Shown here piece after piece: positions 1 to 5,881 of a stretch of 11,754 nt of DNA. Made by a program: the position numbers and the translations under genes. The notes below the pieces were generated by a model, which did not search any database, was not told the origin of the DNA, and saw only the letters and a list, made by a program, of their open reading frames with translations. The DNA is from Flavobacterium sp. (GTDB taxonomy: Bacteria > Bacteroidota > Bacteroidia > Flavobacteriales > Flavobacteriaceae): positions 1-11,754 of the forward strand of contig JALRGZ010000309.1 in the NCBI GenBank assembly GCA_023253295.1, given 5' to 3'. How positions within the stretch are numbered: position 1 is the first letter of the stretch; the number at the start of each line of letters is the position of its first letter.

Positions 1-1
1 A

Positions 2-142
2 GAAGGAGAAGCACTTCGTGATGACGAAAACTTCGCTTATGTAGCTGCTTGGGAATACAAAGGAAAACCAAGTGATGCAGTACTTCACAAAGAACCGTTG
101 AATTACGAGAACATTAAATTAGTTCAAAGAAGTTATAAATAA
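2..142 (+). CDS. sdhA: Succinate dehydrogenase/fumarate reductase flavoprotein subunit, C-terminal end (partial)
   Basis: Only the last 46 codons are in the window, in frame from base 2 to the TAA at 140-142. The visible end reads EGEALRDDENFAYVAAWEY and finishes LVQRSYK. This matches what I recall of the tail of the Bacteroidota SdhA/FrdA flavoprotein. That subunit carries FAD and oxidises succinate to fumarate (or the reverse) on the cytoplasmic face of the inner membrane. The FAD-binding and catalytic parts lie outside the window. The call rests on this tail and on the complete iron-sulfur subunit gene downstream on the same strand. The usual short gap to sdhB is expanded here to 463 bases by an inserted four-helix-bundle gene. 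Confidence 0.85.
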   Translation, partial: EGEALRDDENFAYVAAWEYKGKPSDAVLHKEPLNYENIKLVQRSYK

Positions 143-144
143 AA

Positions 145-172
145 GTTAAGGGTTAAGGGTTATGAGTTCTTT
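145..172. repeat. Left heptamer array of the four-helix-bundle element
   Basis: Four 7-base units follow the sdhA stop codon by two bases: gttaagg, gttaagg, gttatga, gttcttt. Bases 159-168 (gttatgagtt) are the exact reverse complement of 588-597 (aactcataac). The start codon of the four-helix gene (162-164) lies inside this arm. The array therefore overlaps both the left end of the putative element and the first codons of the gene. Confidence 0.7.
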
Positions 173-539
173 ACAGTCATTCGAAGATTTAGAATGTTGG
201 AAATCAGCAAGAGAATTAAGAATGTTTGTGTCTCAGAATATTATTCCAAAATTTCCAATTGAAGAAAAATATGCCTTAACAAGTCAACTTAGAAGATCTT
301 CTAGATCTGTGAGTGATAATATTGCTGAAGGTTATGGAAGATTTAATTATCAGGAAAATATTCAGTCTTGTAGAATTGCCAGAGGTTCGTTGTGTGAATC
401 TTTAAATCAGGTTATTACAGCGCGAGATGAAGAATATATTGATGATTATTTATTGCAGCAATACAGAGAAAGGTTTGAAAAAACCAAAGCAATTTTAAAT
501 GGATATATTAATTATTTAGTTAAGACTAAGTTAGGATAA
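162..539 (+). CDS. Four-helix-bundle protein, 23S rRNA intervening-sequence (S23/IVP) family
   Basis: The protein has 125 residues, the usual size for this family. Family hallmarks seen are an N-terminal FEDLECWKSAREL (7-19), LTSQLRRSSRSVSDNIAEGYGR (about 39-60, with the conserved RR and NIAEG) and ARGSLCES (about 73-80). There is no signal peptide or membrane segment, and the fold is expected to be a small all-helical bundle. Founding members are encoded in insertions within 23S rRNA genes; relatives act as accessory proteins of diversity-generating retroelements. No reverse transcriptase or template/variable repeats are present here, so the biochemical role is unknown. The gene splits the sdhA-sdhB operon and lies between inverted heptamer repeats, which suggests it travels as a small element. 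The ATG at 162 is the only early in-frame start and lies inside the left repeat. Confidence 0.85.
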   Translation: MSSLQSFEDLECWKSARELRMFVSQNIIPKFPIEEKYALTSQLRRSSRSVSDNIAEGYGRFNYQENIQSCRIARGSLCESLNQVITARDEEYIDDYLLQQYRERFEKTKAILNGYINYLVKTKLG

Positions 540-570
540 TAAATTATTGAATTTACAATTTGTAGAAACT

Positions 571-598
571 TCTAACTCTTAACAATTAACTCATAACA
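571..598. repeat. Right heptamer array of the four-helix-bundle element
   Basis: Four 7-base units, tctaact, cttaaca, attaact and cataaca, end eight bases before the sdhB start. Bases 588-597 (aactcataac) form a perfect 10-bp inverted repeat with 159-168, bracketing the four-helix gene. The same decamer occurs twice between accB and accC, at 10636-10645 and 10643-10652. Confidence 0.7.
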
Positions 599-605
599 TA
601 AAAAT

Positions 606-1352
606 ATGAAACTTACATTAAAAATATGGCGTCAAAAAAACGCCCAAGATAAAGGAGCAATGGTTGATTATAAAATCGACGGAATTGAGCCTGATATGTC
701 ATTCCTTGAAATGCTAGATGTATTCAACGAACAACAAATCAATGCTGGTGAAGAGCCAGTAGCTTTTGATCACGATTGTCGTGAAGGAATTTGTGGAATG
801 TGTTCTTTATTCATCAATGGTGAAGCTCACGGACCAGATAGAGGCGTAACTACTTGTCAATTGCACATGCGTATGTTTAAGGACGGTGATACGATTACGA
901 TCGAGCCATTCCGTGCTGCTGCATTCCCAGTGGTAAAAGATTTAGTAGTGGACAGAAGTTCTTTTGATAGAATACAGCATGCAGGAGGATTTATTTCGGT
1001 AAATACTTCAGGAAATACTATCGATGCTAACACTATTCCAGTAAACAAAGATGATGCTGACAAGGCTTTTGATGCGGCTACTTGTATTGGTTGTGGAGCT
1101 TGTGTTGCGAGTTGTAAAAACTCTTCTGCCATGTTATTTGTTGCGGCCAAAGTTTCTCAATATGCATTATTACCTCAAGGTAGAATTGAAGCTACAGAGC
1201 GTGTATTGAACATGGTAAACCAAATGGATTCTGAAGGTTTTGGTAACTGTACCAACACTGGAGCTTGTGAAGTAGAATGTCCTAAAGGAATTTCACTAGA
1301 AAACATCGCTCGTATGAACAGAGAATATTTATCTGCAAGTTTGAAAGGATAA
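606..1352 (+). CDS. sdhB: Succinate dehydrogenase/fumarate reductase iron-sulfur subunit
   Basis: This is the electron-transfer subunit that passes electrons between the SdhA flavin and the membrane quinone site. The 248-residue length is complete. The N-terminal plant-type ferredoxin domain has the [2Fe-2S] ligands C58, C63, C66 and C84 (CREGICGMC and a later Cys). The C-terminal ferredoxin domain has C160, C163, C166 and C170 (CIGCGACVASC) and C215, C221 and C225. By family precedent, C160, C163, C166 and C225 hold the [4Fe-4S] cluster and C170, C215 and C221 the [3Fe-4S] cluster. No key residue is missing. The ATG follows an A-rich leader (cataaaaat), typical of Bacteroidota genes without a Shine-Dalgarno sequence. 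A strong terminator begins about 40 bases after the stop, so sdhB is the last gene of the operon. Confidence 0.97.
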   Translation: MKLTLKIWRQKNAQDKGAMVDYKIDGIEPDMSFLEMLDVFNEQQINAGEEPVAFDHDCREGICGMCSLFINGEAHGPDRGVTTCQLHMRMFKDGDTITIEPFRAAAFPVVKDLVVDRSSFDRIQHAGGFISVNTSGNTIDANTIPVNKDDADKAFDAATCIGCGACVASCKNSSAMLFVAAKVSQYALLPQGRIEATERVLNMVNQMDSEGFGNCTNTGACEVECPKGISLENIARMNREYLSASLKG

Positions 1353-1393
1353 TAATCACCTAGCCTCCGAAGGGGGAATTACAAAGATTATAG

Positions 1394-1428
1394 AAAAACG
1401 CATTCATTTATTTGGATGCGTTTTTTTT
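1394..1428 (+). terminator. Rho-independent terminator of the sdh operon (copy 1)
   Basis: A 12-bp stem (aaaaacgcattc with ggatgcgttttt, one G-T wobble) closes an 8-base loop and runs into eight T residues. It lies 41 bases after the sdhB stop. A nearly identical hairpin is found at 2343-2377. Confidence 0.9.
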
Positions 1429-1495
1429 GTTTCTATTTTTAAACATAATCTTACAAGATTAACATAATATTAACCTGTATTATATTTCAAATAGT

Positions 1496-1503
1496 TATAT
1501 TTG
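1496..1503 (+). promoter_or_regulatory. Bacteroidota-type -7 box upstream of the lipoprotein gene
   Basis: TATATTTG matches the Bacteroidota -7 consensus TAnnTTTG and lies 25 bases before the lipoprotein ATG. No clear TTG-type -33 element is seen at the expected distance (the nearest is ctg at about 1475), so only the -7 part is supported. Confidence 0.5.
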
Positions 1504-1528
1504 GATCTTCTATAAAAAAACTTGACCT

Positions 1529-2077
1529 ATGAAAAACCTACTATTTCTACTCGTAACAGTGCTCAGTCTATCTTGTTGCTCTAAAGACGAGAAACCCATA
1601 AACCCAATAGACCAACTGCCACCAGCTACCCAAACAGGAGCCAACACCGCAGGATGTTTGGTCGATGGAAAAGCTTTCTTGCCAAAAGGATATTTCCCTG
1701 ACGGTAATTTAAGCTGTAATTATATTAATGGGAAAGATTTTATTAATGGGAAAGATTTTAATATTAGTATAGCTCAAAGAAATGATAATGAAACACTTTC
1801 AATGAATGTTATTAGTTACAATAAAAGTTTGATTGTTGGTGAAACATATCAACTCAAAGAATATGGAGCTGATTCAAAATTTGGAGAATATATAACAGTG
1901 TATAATTCTATTCAAGAAACTCGATATAGTACAAACGTAACAATTACAGGAGAACTAAAAATCACCAATCACAATTTTGATAAAGCAATCCTTTCGGGTA
2001 CATTTTGGTTTGATGCAGTTAATTCAAAAGGTCAAATTGTAAAAATACGGGAAGGTCGCTTTGACATGGAATACTAA
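1529..2077 (+). CDS. Small surface-type lipoprotein, possibly DUF6252-like
   Basis: This 182-residue protein starts with a lipoprotein signal peptide (hydrophobic residues 4-15, then LSLSCCSKDE). The lipidated residue is C16 or C17. The charged KDE just after it resembles the Bacteroidota lipoprotein export signal, so I infer display on the outer surface of the outer membrane. Next comes a Pro/Thr-rich spacer ending in PPATQTG (31-37) and then ANTAGCLVDGKAFLPKG (39-54ff), which I associate from memory with flavobacterial DUF6252 lipoproteins; no function is established. The rest looks beta-rich, with no catalytic motif. Residues 66-71 and 72-77 are an exact INGKDF duplication, caused by an 18-bp in-frame DNA repeat. 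The gene lies between two copies of the same terminator and is followed by a secreted-protein remnant, suggesting a decayed accessory island. Confidence 0.75.
   Translation: MKNLLFLLVTVLSLSCCSKDEKPINPIDQLPPATQTGANTAGCLVDGKAFLPKGYFPDGNLSCNYINGKDFINGKDFNISIAQRNDNETLSMNVISYNKSLIVGETYQLKEYGADSKFGEYITVYNSIQETRYSTNVTITGELKITNHNFDKAILSGTFWFDAVNSKGQIVKIREGRFDMEY
1723..1758 (+). repeat. Perfect 18-bp in-frame tandem duplication
   Basis: The unit tattaatgggaaagattt occurs at 1723-1740 and again, without mismatch, at 1741-1758. It duplicates INGKDF in the lipoprotein and keeps the frame. The lack of divergence between copies suggests a recent slippage event. Confidence 0.95.
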
Positions 2078-2086
2078 CGATAAAAA

Positions 2087-2113
2087 GTAAGATTGCCAAA
2101 GAGGCAATCTTAC
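2087..2113 (+). other. Perfect stem-loop without U-tract between lipoprotein and secreted-protein remnant
   Basis: An 11-bp perfect stem (gtaagattgcc with ggcaatcttac) closes a 5-base aaaga loop, starting 10 bases after the lipoprotein stop. It is followed by caagatc rather than a T-run, so it is not a classical intrinsic terminator. It could set mRNA stability or processing between the two reading frames, or be a factor-dependent stop. Confidence 0.6.
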
Positions 2114-2165
2114 CAAGATCAAATTAAATAACATCTCACAATCATTTAATTTAAACAACAAAATT

Positions 2166-2339
2166 ATGAAAAAAATTACTGCTTTGCTGGCTATTTTCTT
2201 GATTTCGCTAAGTAGCTATGGTCAGGACGAAGTCAACACCTCCTTTGCCTCTCAAATGAATACTATTTTTGGACAACTGGACAAAACCAATAGTTTTTTG
2301 TCAGTTCGAGCGCAGTCGAGGACAGGTAAAAACCAATAG
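2166..2339 (+). pseudogene. Truncated N-terminus of a large secreted protein (57-codon remnant)
   Basis: The frame runs from ATG 2166 to TAG 2337-2339. It starts with a clear signal peptide, MKKITALLAIFLISLSSYG, followed by QDEVNTSFASQ and MNTIFGQLDKTN (31-42). From memory, this start resembles N-termini of large secreted Bacteroidota proteins encoded next to Rhs/YD-repeat genes, whose mature part would be hundreds of residues longer. Here homology-like sequence ends at about residue 42. The remaining FLSVRAQSRTGKNQ is encoded by a short palindrome-like repeat insertion flanked by 14-bp direct repeats (2283-2296 and 2329-2342). Without that insert the frame would still run straight into the terminator, so the gene had probably lost its body already. 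It could be expressed as a short secreted peptide, but I think a relic is likelier. Confidence 0.6.
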
Positions 2340-2342
2340 TTT
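2283..2342. repeat. Short interspersed palindrome-like repeat flanked by 14-bp direct repeats
   Basis: The sequence aaaaccaatagttt occurs at 2283-2296 and again at 2329-2342. Between the copies lie 32 bases containing gttcgagcgcagtcgag, a GC-richer core with two copies of tcgag. Such cores recur, from memory, as dispersed intergenic repeats in flavobacterial genomes. The direct repeats look like a target-site duplication around an inserted repeat unit, though a 46-bp slippage duplication is an alternative. Confidence 0.6.
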
Positions 2343-2377
2343 AAAAAACGCATTCATTCATTTGGATGCGTTTTTTT
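2343..2377 (+). terminator. Rho-independent terminator (copy 2, duplicate of the sdh terminator)
   Basis: The stem aaaaaacgcattc pairs with ggatgcgtttttt around an 8-base loop, followed by a T-run. Stem and loop differ from the hairpin at 1394-1428 by essentially one loop base (attcattt versus atttattt). It ends the transcript of the lipoprotein and secreted-protein remnant. Confidence 0.85.
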
Positions 2378-2567
2378 GTTCCCATTAACAAGTTGTTGTT
2401 TTGTAATAATTAAATTTTGAATCCTTGTGAATCCGTTTGATGTGCGTGCCAAAATTTTAGTAATTTTATAAAATGAAATCGCCATTAACAACAAGTATGC
2501 TCAAGCAAATGCCGATGATTAAAAAAGCGATTTCATAGGTTGTCTCTAAAAAATATCTTTTAAACAT
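2378..2567. other. Gene-poor stretch with a 10-bp inverted repeat and a possible coding scar
   Basis: No supported gene is seen. atgaaatcgc at 2473-2482 is the perfect reverse complement of gcgatttcat at 2527-2536, 44 bases apart. Between them one frame reads AINNKYAQANADD and then stops at 2520-2522, which looks like the tail of a lost coding region. A 21-codon ATG frame from 2473 to 2538 is also open but too short to support. No canonical promoter for the downstream amidase gene is evident. Confidence 0.4.
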
Positions 2568-3335
2568 ATGAAAATAGCAATAATTCAATCGGAATTAGTT
2601 TGGGAAAACCCTGAAGCCAACAGAAAGTATTTCGAACAAGAAATACAGGCCATTCAAGAGGATGTAAATCTGATGGTATTGCCCGAAATGTTTACGACTG
2701 GATTTACCATGAATCCGCTTGTCGTGGCAGAAACCATGCAGGGAGAAACGGTTGCTTGGTTACAAACTTTGGCGAAAGCCAAAAATGCGGCCATAACGGG
2801 GAGTGTGGTGATAAAAGAAAACAGTAGTTGTTACAATAGATTGCTATTTGTTTTTCCTTCGGGAGAAGTGCAATATTATGACAAAAGACATTTGTTTACT
2901 TTGGCTGGTGAAGAAAAAGTATATACGCCCGGAAAACAGAAATTGATTGTAGATTATTTGGGATGGAAAATTTGTCCGTTAGTGTGTTATGACCTGCGTT
3001 TTCCTGTTTTTTCCCGAAATGTAGAACAATACGATTTATTACTGTATGTTGCCAATTGGCCTCAAAAGCGGATCGCAGCTTGGGATGTGTTACTTAGAGC
3101 TCGCGCTATTGAAAATATGAGTTATGTGCTAGGCGTCAACAGAATCGGGACGGATGATAATGCGCATTTTTATACAGGACATTCTCAAGCAGTCGATTTC
3201 TTAGGCAATTATCTTTTGGAGCCGCAACAAAAAGCAGGTGCCTTCATTGTGGAAATTGACAAAGAAAAATTACTCGAAACCAGAAAAAGATTAGGATTTC
3301 TAAATGACAGAGACGCTTTTGTAATCAAAAATTAA
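2568..3335 (+). CDS. Omega-amidase, nitrilase superfamily (Nit2/YafV type)
   Basis: The protein has 255 residues, as usual for the Nit2/YafV branch of the nitrilase superfamily. The catalytic Glu-Lys-Cys triad is visible: E40 in LPEMFTTGF, K106 in YYDKRHLF and C140 in PLVCYDLRFP. NWP (163-165) and RARAIEN (177-183) are further family signatures. Family members hydrolyse the amides of 2-oxoglutaramate and 2-oxosuccinamate, salvaging or detoxifying products of glutamine and asparagine transamination; the exact substrate cannot be read from sequence. There is no signal peptide, so it should be cytosolic. Its stop codon overlaps the convergent lipoprotein gene by four bases (TTAA, 3332-3335), with no terminator between them. 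The start ATG follows a leader ending tttaaacat. Confidence 0.92.
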   Translation: MKIAIIQSELVWENPEANRKYFEQEIQAIQEDVNLMVLPEMFTTGFTMNPLVVAETMQGETVAWLQTLAKAKNAAITGSVVIKENSSCYNRLLFVFPSGEVQYYDKRHLFTLAGEEKVYTPGKQKLIVDYLGWKICPLVCYDLRFPVFSRNVEQYDLLLYVANWPQKRIAAWDVLLRARAIENMSYVLGVNRIGTDDNAHFYTGHSQAVDFLGNYLLEPQQKAGAFIVEIDKEKLLETRKRLGFLNDRDAFVIKN

Positions 3336-5008
3336 TATCTAATTTTTTTGTTTTGAGCTTCTTTTTTAGGCTTTGGTTTTGGTGTAGGTGTGTAGGGTAA
3401 ACTCACATCAAAAGCTTCATTTACATCCCAATTTGCTCGAATATCTAGTTCTTTTGAATAATAGACTACTTCTTCGGCATATCTTTTTTCTAAATAATTC
3501 CCAGGGTCATAAGCTTTATTCTTGTTGTCATCATAGATTATTCGAAGGTTATAAACTGCAGGATTAAGTAAGTTAAATGCTGTCTCAGGACTACTTTCGG
3601 TATACTCAGAAGCGATAACAATTCCTTTGGCATCGGTTAGTTGAACAATGACAGGATAGCGTTTGACATTTTCTAATTTCACCTTGAGATTTCCATAGTT
3701 TTCGTAATCCTTGGTTTCCATTCTATACATCAAGGTGTCATTGGTATTCTCGTAAAAATCGGTCAATGCACCCGGTAAAAGAGTGAAAGTGTATTTTTCT
3801 GCCGGAGCCTTTTTAAAATCAAAAAGTAACTTTTGGTTAAATGAATCGTATTCTGTTGTAAAGTCAACAGAAGCGGAGTCTTTAGCAATCAATGTTATTT
3901 TTGATTGGTCTAAATGAACTAGCGGTATACTGGATTCTATGGCAAATTGATCTCTAAAATTGAGAGCTCCACTATTTATAGGATTAAAATTTAAGGTGTC
4001 TTTTTTTTGTTTTCTGATTTTTACAGAATAGTTGGCCATGTATTTATCTTTGGTTACTGATACAGCCAAAGAATCTGTTTTTACGGGTTTGTACCAAATC
4101 TGTAAAGAATCTTTTTTAGGCAATTGAGTGATAAGGGTAGGGATGATTTCATCGTTATTTTTCACCGTTATTTCGGGTCTGGAATTGGCGAAACTCATGT
4201 CTCCTTCGTAGCCCATTACCAGTCTGTTTTCGGATGCTTGGCTTGGTTTTAAGGATTTGAATGGCATTTTTTCTTGGAATAATTCCAATTCAAAAACAGT
4301 GTCGTTTGGAACGGTGATGTAGTGTTTGAGAAATCCAATTTTTTCTTCTTTAGGATTGAATTTATTGTTGTTGTTTCGGTCTTTTAAGGCAACAAGAAGG
4401 TATTTTCCAGCTTTTAAATTCTCTAAACTAAAAGTTTTTAAGCTGTCTAATGTGTTGGTAATGTATCTTGGTAATTCTTTGAATGGTATTGAATCATTAA
4501 AAGTATCATTCACATCGTAAAGCATTACAGAGACGAATGGTTCCACTTCTATATCTAGCGCGTCTTTTAGACGGCCTCCAATGGTCAAGGAATCAATATA
4601 ATCCCCAGTTGAAAATACATATTTAAATTGATTGTATGGGTTTCCTTCATTGTTGTCTTCGATACTTTGGCCAAAATTAAAGCTGTACGTGGTGTTTGGT
4701 TGTAAAGTGTCTATAATTTTAATATTGAGAAATTTACTGGCAGTCTGAGGAGTGATAAGTGGTTCGTGTTTCATTGGAGGTGAAATCACGAGTTGTTTAT
4801 TCAAATTTTTAAGTTTAATATTTTCGTCAAAGACTAATTTGATTACATTGTCTTTAAAATTAGTGTTGAAGTTTTTTGGGATGCTCATTTTTAGAACAGG
4901 AGCAATAGTATCTTTCAATCCGCCGGTTATTGAACCTCTTTTTGCACAGCTGAAAAAGATGATTAAAAGTAAAATAATGGAAATGTATTTCAAATTGGTT
5001 TTCAACAT
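3332..5008 (-). CDS. Large lipoprotein with N-terminal bacterial Ig-like domain
   Basis: The 558-residue protein has a lipoprotein signal peptide (hydrophobic 9-19, IIFFSCAKRG, lipidated C21). Residues about 33-135 (DTIAPVLKMSIP, LVFDENIKL, LQPNTTYSFNFGQSIEDNNEGNP, FKYVFSTG) look like a Big_5/SbsA-type Ig-like domain. Two Asp/Asn-rich segments, KDRNNNNKFNP (209-219) and YDDNKNKAYDPGNY (492-505), resemble Ca-binding loops at the ends of beta-sandwich repeats. The C-terminus is Pro/Lys-rich (PTPKPKPKKE). I infer an envelope lipoprotein with stacked beta-sandwich domains; the residues after Cys (AKRG) lack the acidic surface-export signal. It is a conserved flavobacterial type with no assigned function. 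A TAnnTTTG-like box on the minus strand (5019-5026) would leave a leader of only about five bases. No other early in-frame Met is available as a start. Confidence 0.85.
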   Translation of the reverse strand: MLKTNLKYISIILLLIIFFSCAKRGSITGGLKDTIAPVLKMSIPKNFNTNFKDNVIKLVFDENIKLKNLNKQLVISPPMKHEPLITPQTASKFLNIKIIDTLQPNTTYSFNFGQSIEDNNEGNPYNQFKYVFSTGDYIDSLTIGGRLKDALDIEVEPFVSVMLYDVNDTFNDSIPFKELPRYITNTLDSLKTFSLENLKAGKYLLVALKDRNNNNKFNPKEEKIGFLKHYITVPNDTVFELELFQEKMPFKSLKPSQASENRLVMGYEGDMSFANSRPEITVKNNDEIIPTLITQLPKKDSLQIWYKPVKTDSLAVSVTKDKYMANYSVKIRKQKKDTLNFNPINSGALNFRDQFAIESSIPLVHLDQSKITLIAKDSASVDFTTEYDSFNQKLLFDFKKAPAEKYTFTLLPGALTDFYENTNDTLMYRMETKDYENYGNLKVKLENVKRYPVIVQLTDAKGIVIASEYTESSPETAFNLLNPAVYNLRIIYDDNKNKAYDPGNYLEKRYAEEVVYYSKELDIRANWDVNEAFDVSLPYTPTPKPKPKKEAQNKKIRY

Positions 5009-5215
5009 GACTGATCTTCAAATTTAGTTCCACAAAATAACGATTATAATTCTTGCTATAGAAACTTTTATAAATTTTTTATGGGGTAAAAATAGAAGTG
5101 GTTTTTAAAAGGATTTATCATTGATGGAGGTTTCGGTTGTATTTTTGAATTTTTTAGAAATTAAATCATTAAATTTAATTTTTGGTTTAGAATTAATCAT
5201 TAGCACTGTTTATAA

Positions 5216-5620
5216 ATGTTGAAAAAAATTGAGCATATCGGAATAGCAGTAAAGGATTTAGCCGTTTCTAATCTTCTTTTTGAAAAGCTTTTGGGTGTGG
5301 CCGCTTATAAATCGGAAGCCGTCGAGAGTGAAGGAGTGCTCACTTCTTTTTTTAAAACGGAATCCAATAAAATTGAGCTTTTGTCAGCCATACATCCTGA
5401 AAGTGTAATTGCAAAATTTATCGATAAGAAAGGAGAAGGAATACATCACATTGCTTTCGAGGTTGATGATATGAAATCAGAAATCGAAAGATTGAAAATA
5501 GAAGGTTTTGTGGTTTTGGATGAGATTCCAAAAAAAGGAGCCGACAATAAGTGGGTTGTTTTTTTACATCCGAAGTCTACCAATGGGGTTTTGATAGAAT
5601 TGTGTCAGGAAATAAAATAA
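5216..5620 (+). CDS. mce: Methylmalonyl-CoA epimerase
   Basis: This 134-residue protein belongs to the vicinal-oxygen-chelate superfamily. It interconverts (2R)- and (2S)-methylmalonyl-CoA, linking propionyl-CoA metabolism to succinyl-CoA through methylmalonyl-CoA mutase. Two beta-alpha-beta-beta-beta modules are visible. The first begins KIEHIGIAVKDL (4-15) with metal ligand H7 and has KIELL at 52-56. The second begins GIHHIAFEVDD (75-85) with the ligand His at 77/78, and ends GVLIELCQ with E128. Length and motif spacing fit the family. It is divergent from the lipoprotein gene across a 207-base gap, in which I could not place a confident promoter. Its stop codon lies in the loop of a weak AT hairpin. 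No mutase genes are in the window. Confidence 0.93.
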   Translation: MLKKIEHIGIAVKDLAVSNLLFEKLLGVAAYKSEAVESEGVLTSFFKTESNKIELLSAIHPESVIAKFIDKKGEGIHHIAFEVDDMKSEIERLKIEGFVVLDEIPKKGADNKWVVFLHPKSTNGVLIELCQEIK

Positions 5621-5632
5621 TTTTATTTTTTT
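5610..5632 (+). terminator. Weak AT-only hairpin at the mce stop codon
   Basis: aaataaaa (5610-5617) pairs with ttttattt (5621-5628) around the TAA stop codon, followed by more T residues. An all-AT 8-bp stem is thermodynamically weak, so terminator function is only possible. Confidence 0.35.
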
Positions 5633-5719
5633 AAAAAATATTTAGAATTCTAATAATCAGTTGTTTTCTGCCTTTGTATTTTATATCTACGAGCGGTCTT
5701 AAAATCTATGTCAAAAATA

Positions 5720-5751
5720 TTTGGAGTAAAAGAAAATTAGTGGTAATATTG
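5720..5751 (+). promoter_or_regulatory. Promoter of the CAT tRNA gene
   Basis: TTTG (5720-5723) and TAATATTG (5744-5751) are separated by 20 bases, matching the Bacteroidota -33/-7 arrangement with one mismatch in the -7 box. The mature tRNA begins 13 bases after the -7 box, leaving a short leader. Confidence 0.65.
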
Positions 5752-5764
5752 CACACTCTTAACC

Positions 5765-5838
5765 GGTCCTATAGCTCAGCTGGTTAGAGCACCTGACTCA
5801 TAATCAGGTGGTCCCTGGTTCGAGCCCAGGTGGGACCA
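5765..5838 (+). tRNA. tRNA with CAT anticodon (elongator Met, or Ile2 with lysidine)
   Basis: All arms fold. The acceptor is GGTCCTA with TGGGACC (one T-G wobble), the D arm starts GCTC and closes GAGC, and the anticodon stem CCTGA/TCAGG holds loop CTCATAA, giving anticodon CAT. The T arm is CCTGG/CCAGG with loop TTCGAGC, and the discriminator is A. CCA is not encoded (act follows). A paired first base and the absence of GGG/CCC in the anticodon stem exclude initiator tRNA. Acceptor pairs C4-G69 and C5-G68 are features that, from memory, favour recognition by the lysidine synthetase TilS in tRNA-Ile2, so the Met label is not safe. It is a single-gene unit with its own promoter and terminator. 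Confidence 0.95.
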
Positions 5839-5849
5839 CTCTAAAAATC

Positions 5850-5881
5850 AAGCCTTTACAGCAATGTAGAGGCTTTTTTTT
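5850..5881 (+). terminator. Rho-independent terminator of the tRNA unit
   Basis: A 10-bp stem (aagcctttac with gtagaggctt, one wobble) closes loop agcaat and leads into eight T residues. It begins 12 bases after the mature tRNA end. Confidence 0.9.

Noticed and set aside
162..539. Possible diversity-generating retroelement accessory protein (Avd)
   Set aside because: Avd and IVP proteins share the four-helix fold, but no reverse transcriptase, template repeat or variable repeat is present.
857..1150. 97-codon minus-strand open frame inside sdhB
   Set aside because: It is antisense to a complete gene with all cysteine ligands, and its own translation shows no domain or start context.
2473..2538. 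Short ATG frame of 21 codons
   Set aside because: It is too short, with no similarity or translation signal; the inverted repeat at its two ends explains its composition equally well.
4326..5027. Two plus-strand open frames (4326-4520 and 4752-5027) antisense to the Ig-like lipoprotein
   Set aside because: The minus-strand gene has a proper lipoprotein signal and domains; the plus-strand frames are shadows with no recognisable features.
5765..5881. tRNA used as an integration (att) site
   Set aside because: There is no integrase and no repeated tRNA 3' end; ordinary housekeeping genes lie on both sides.
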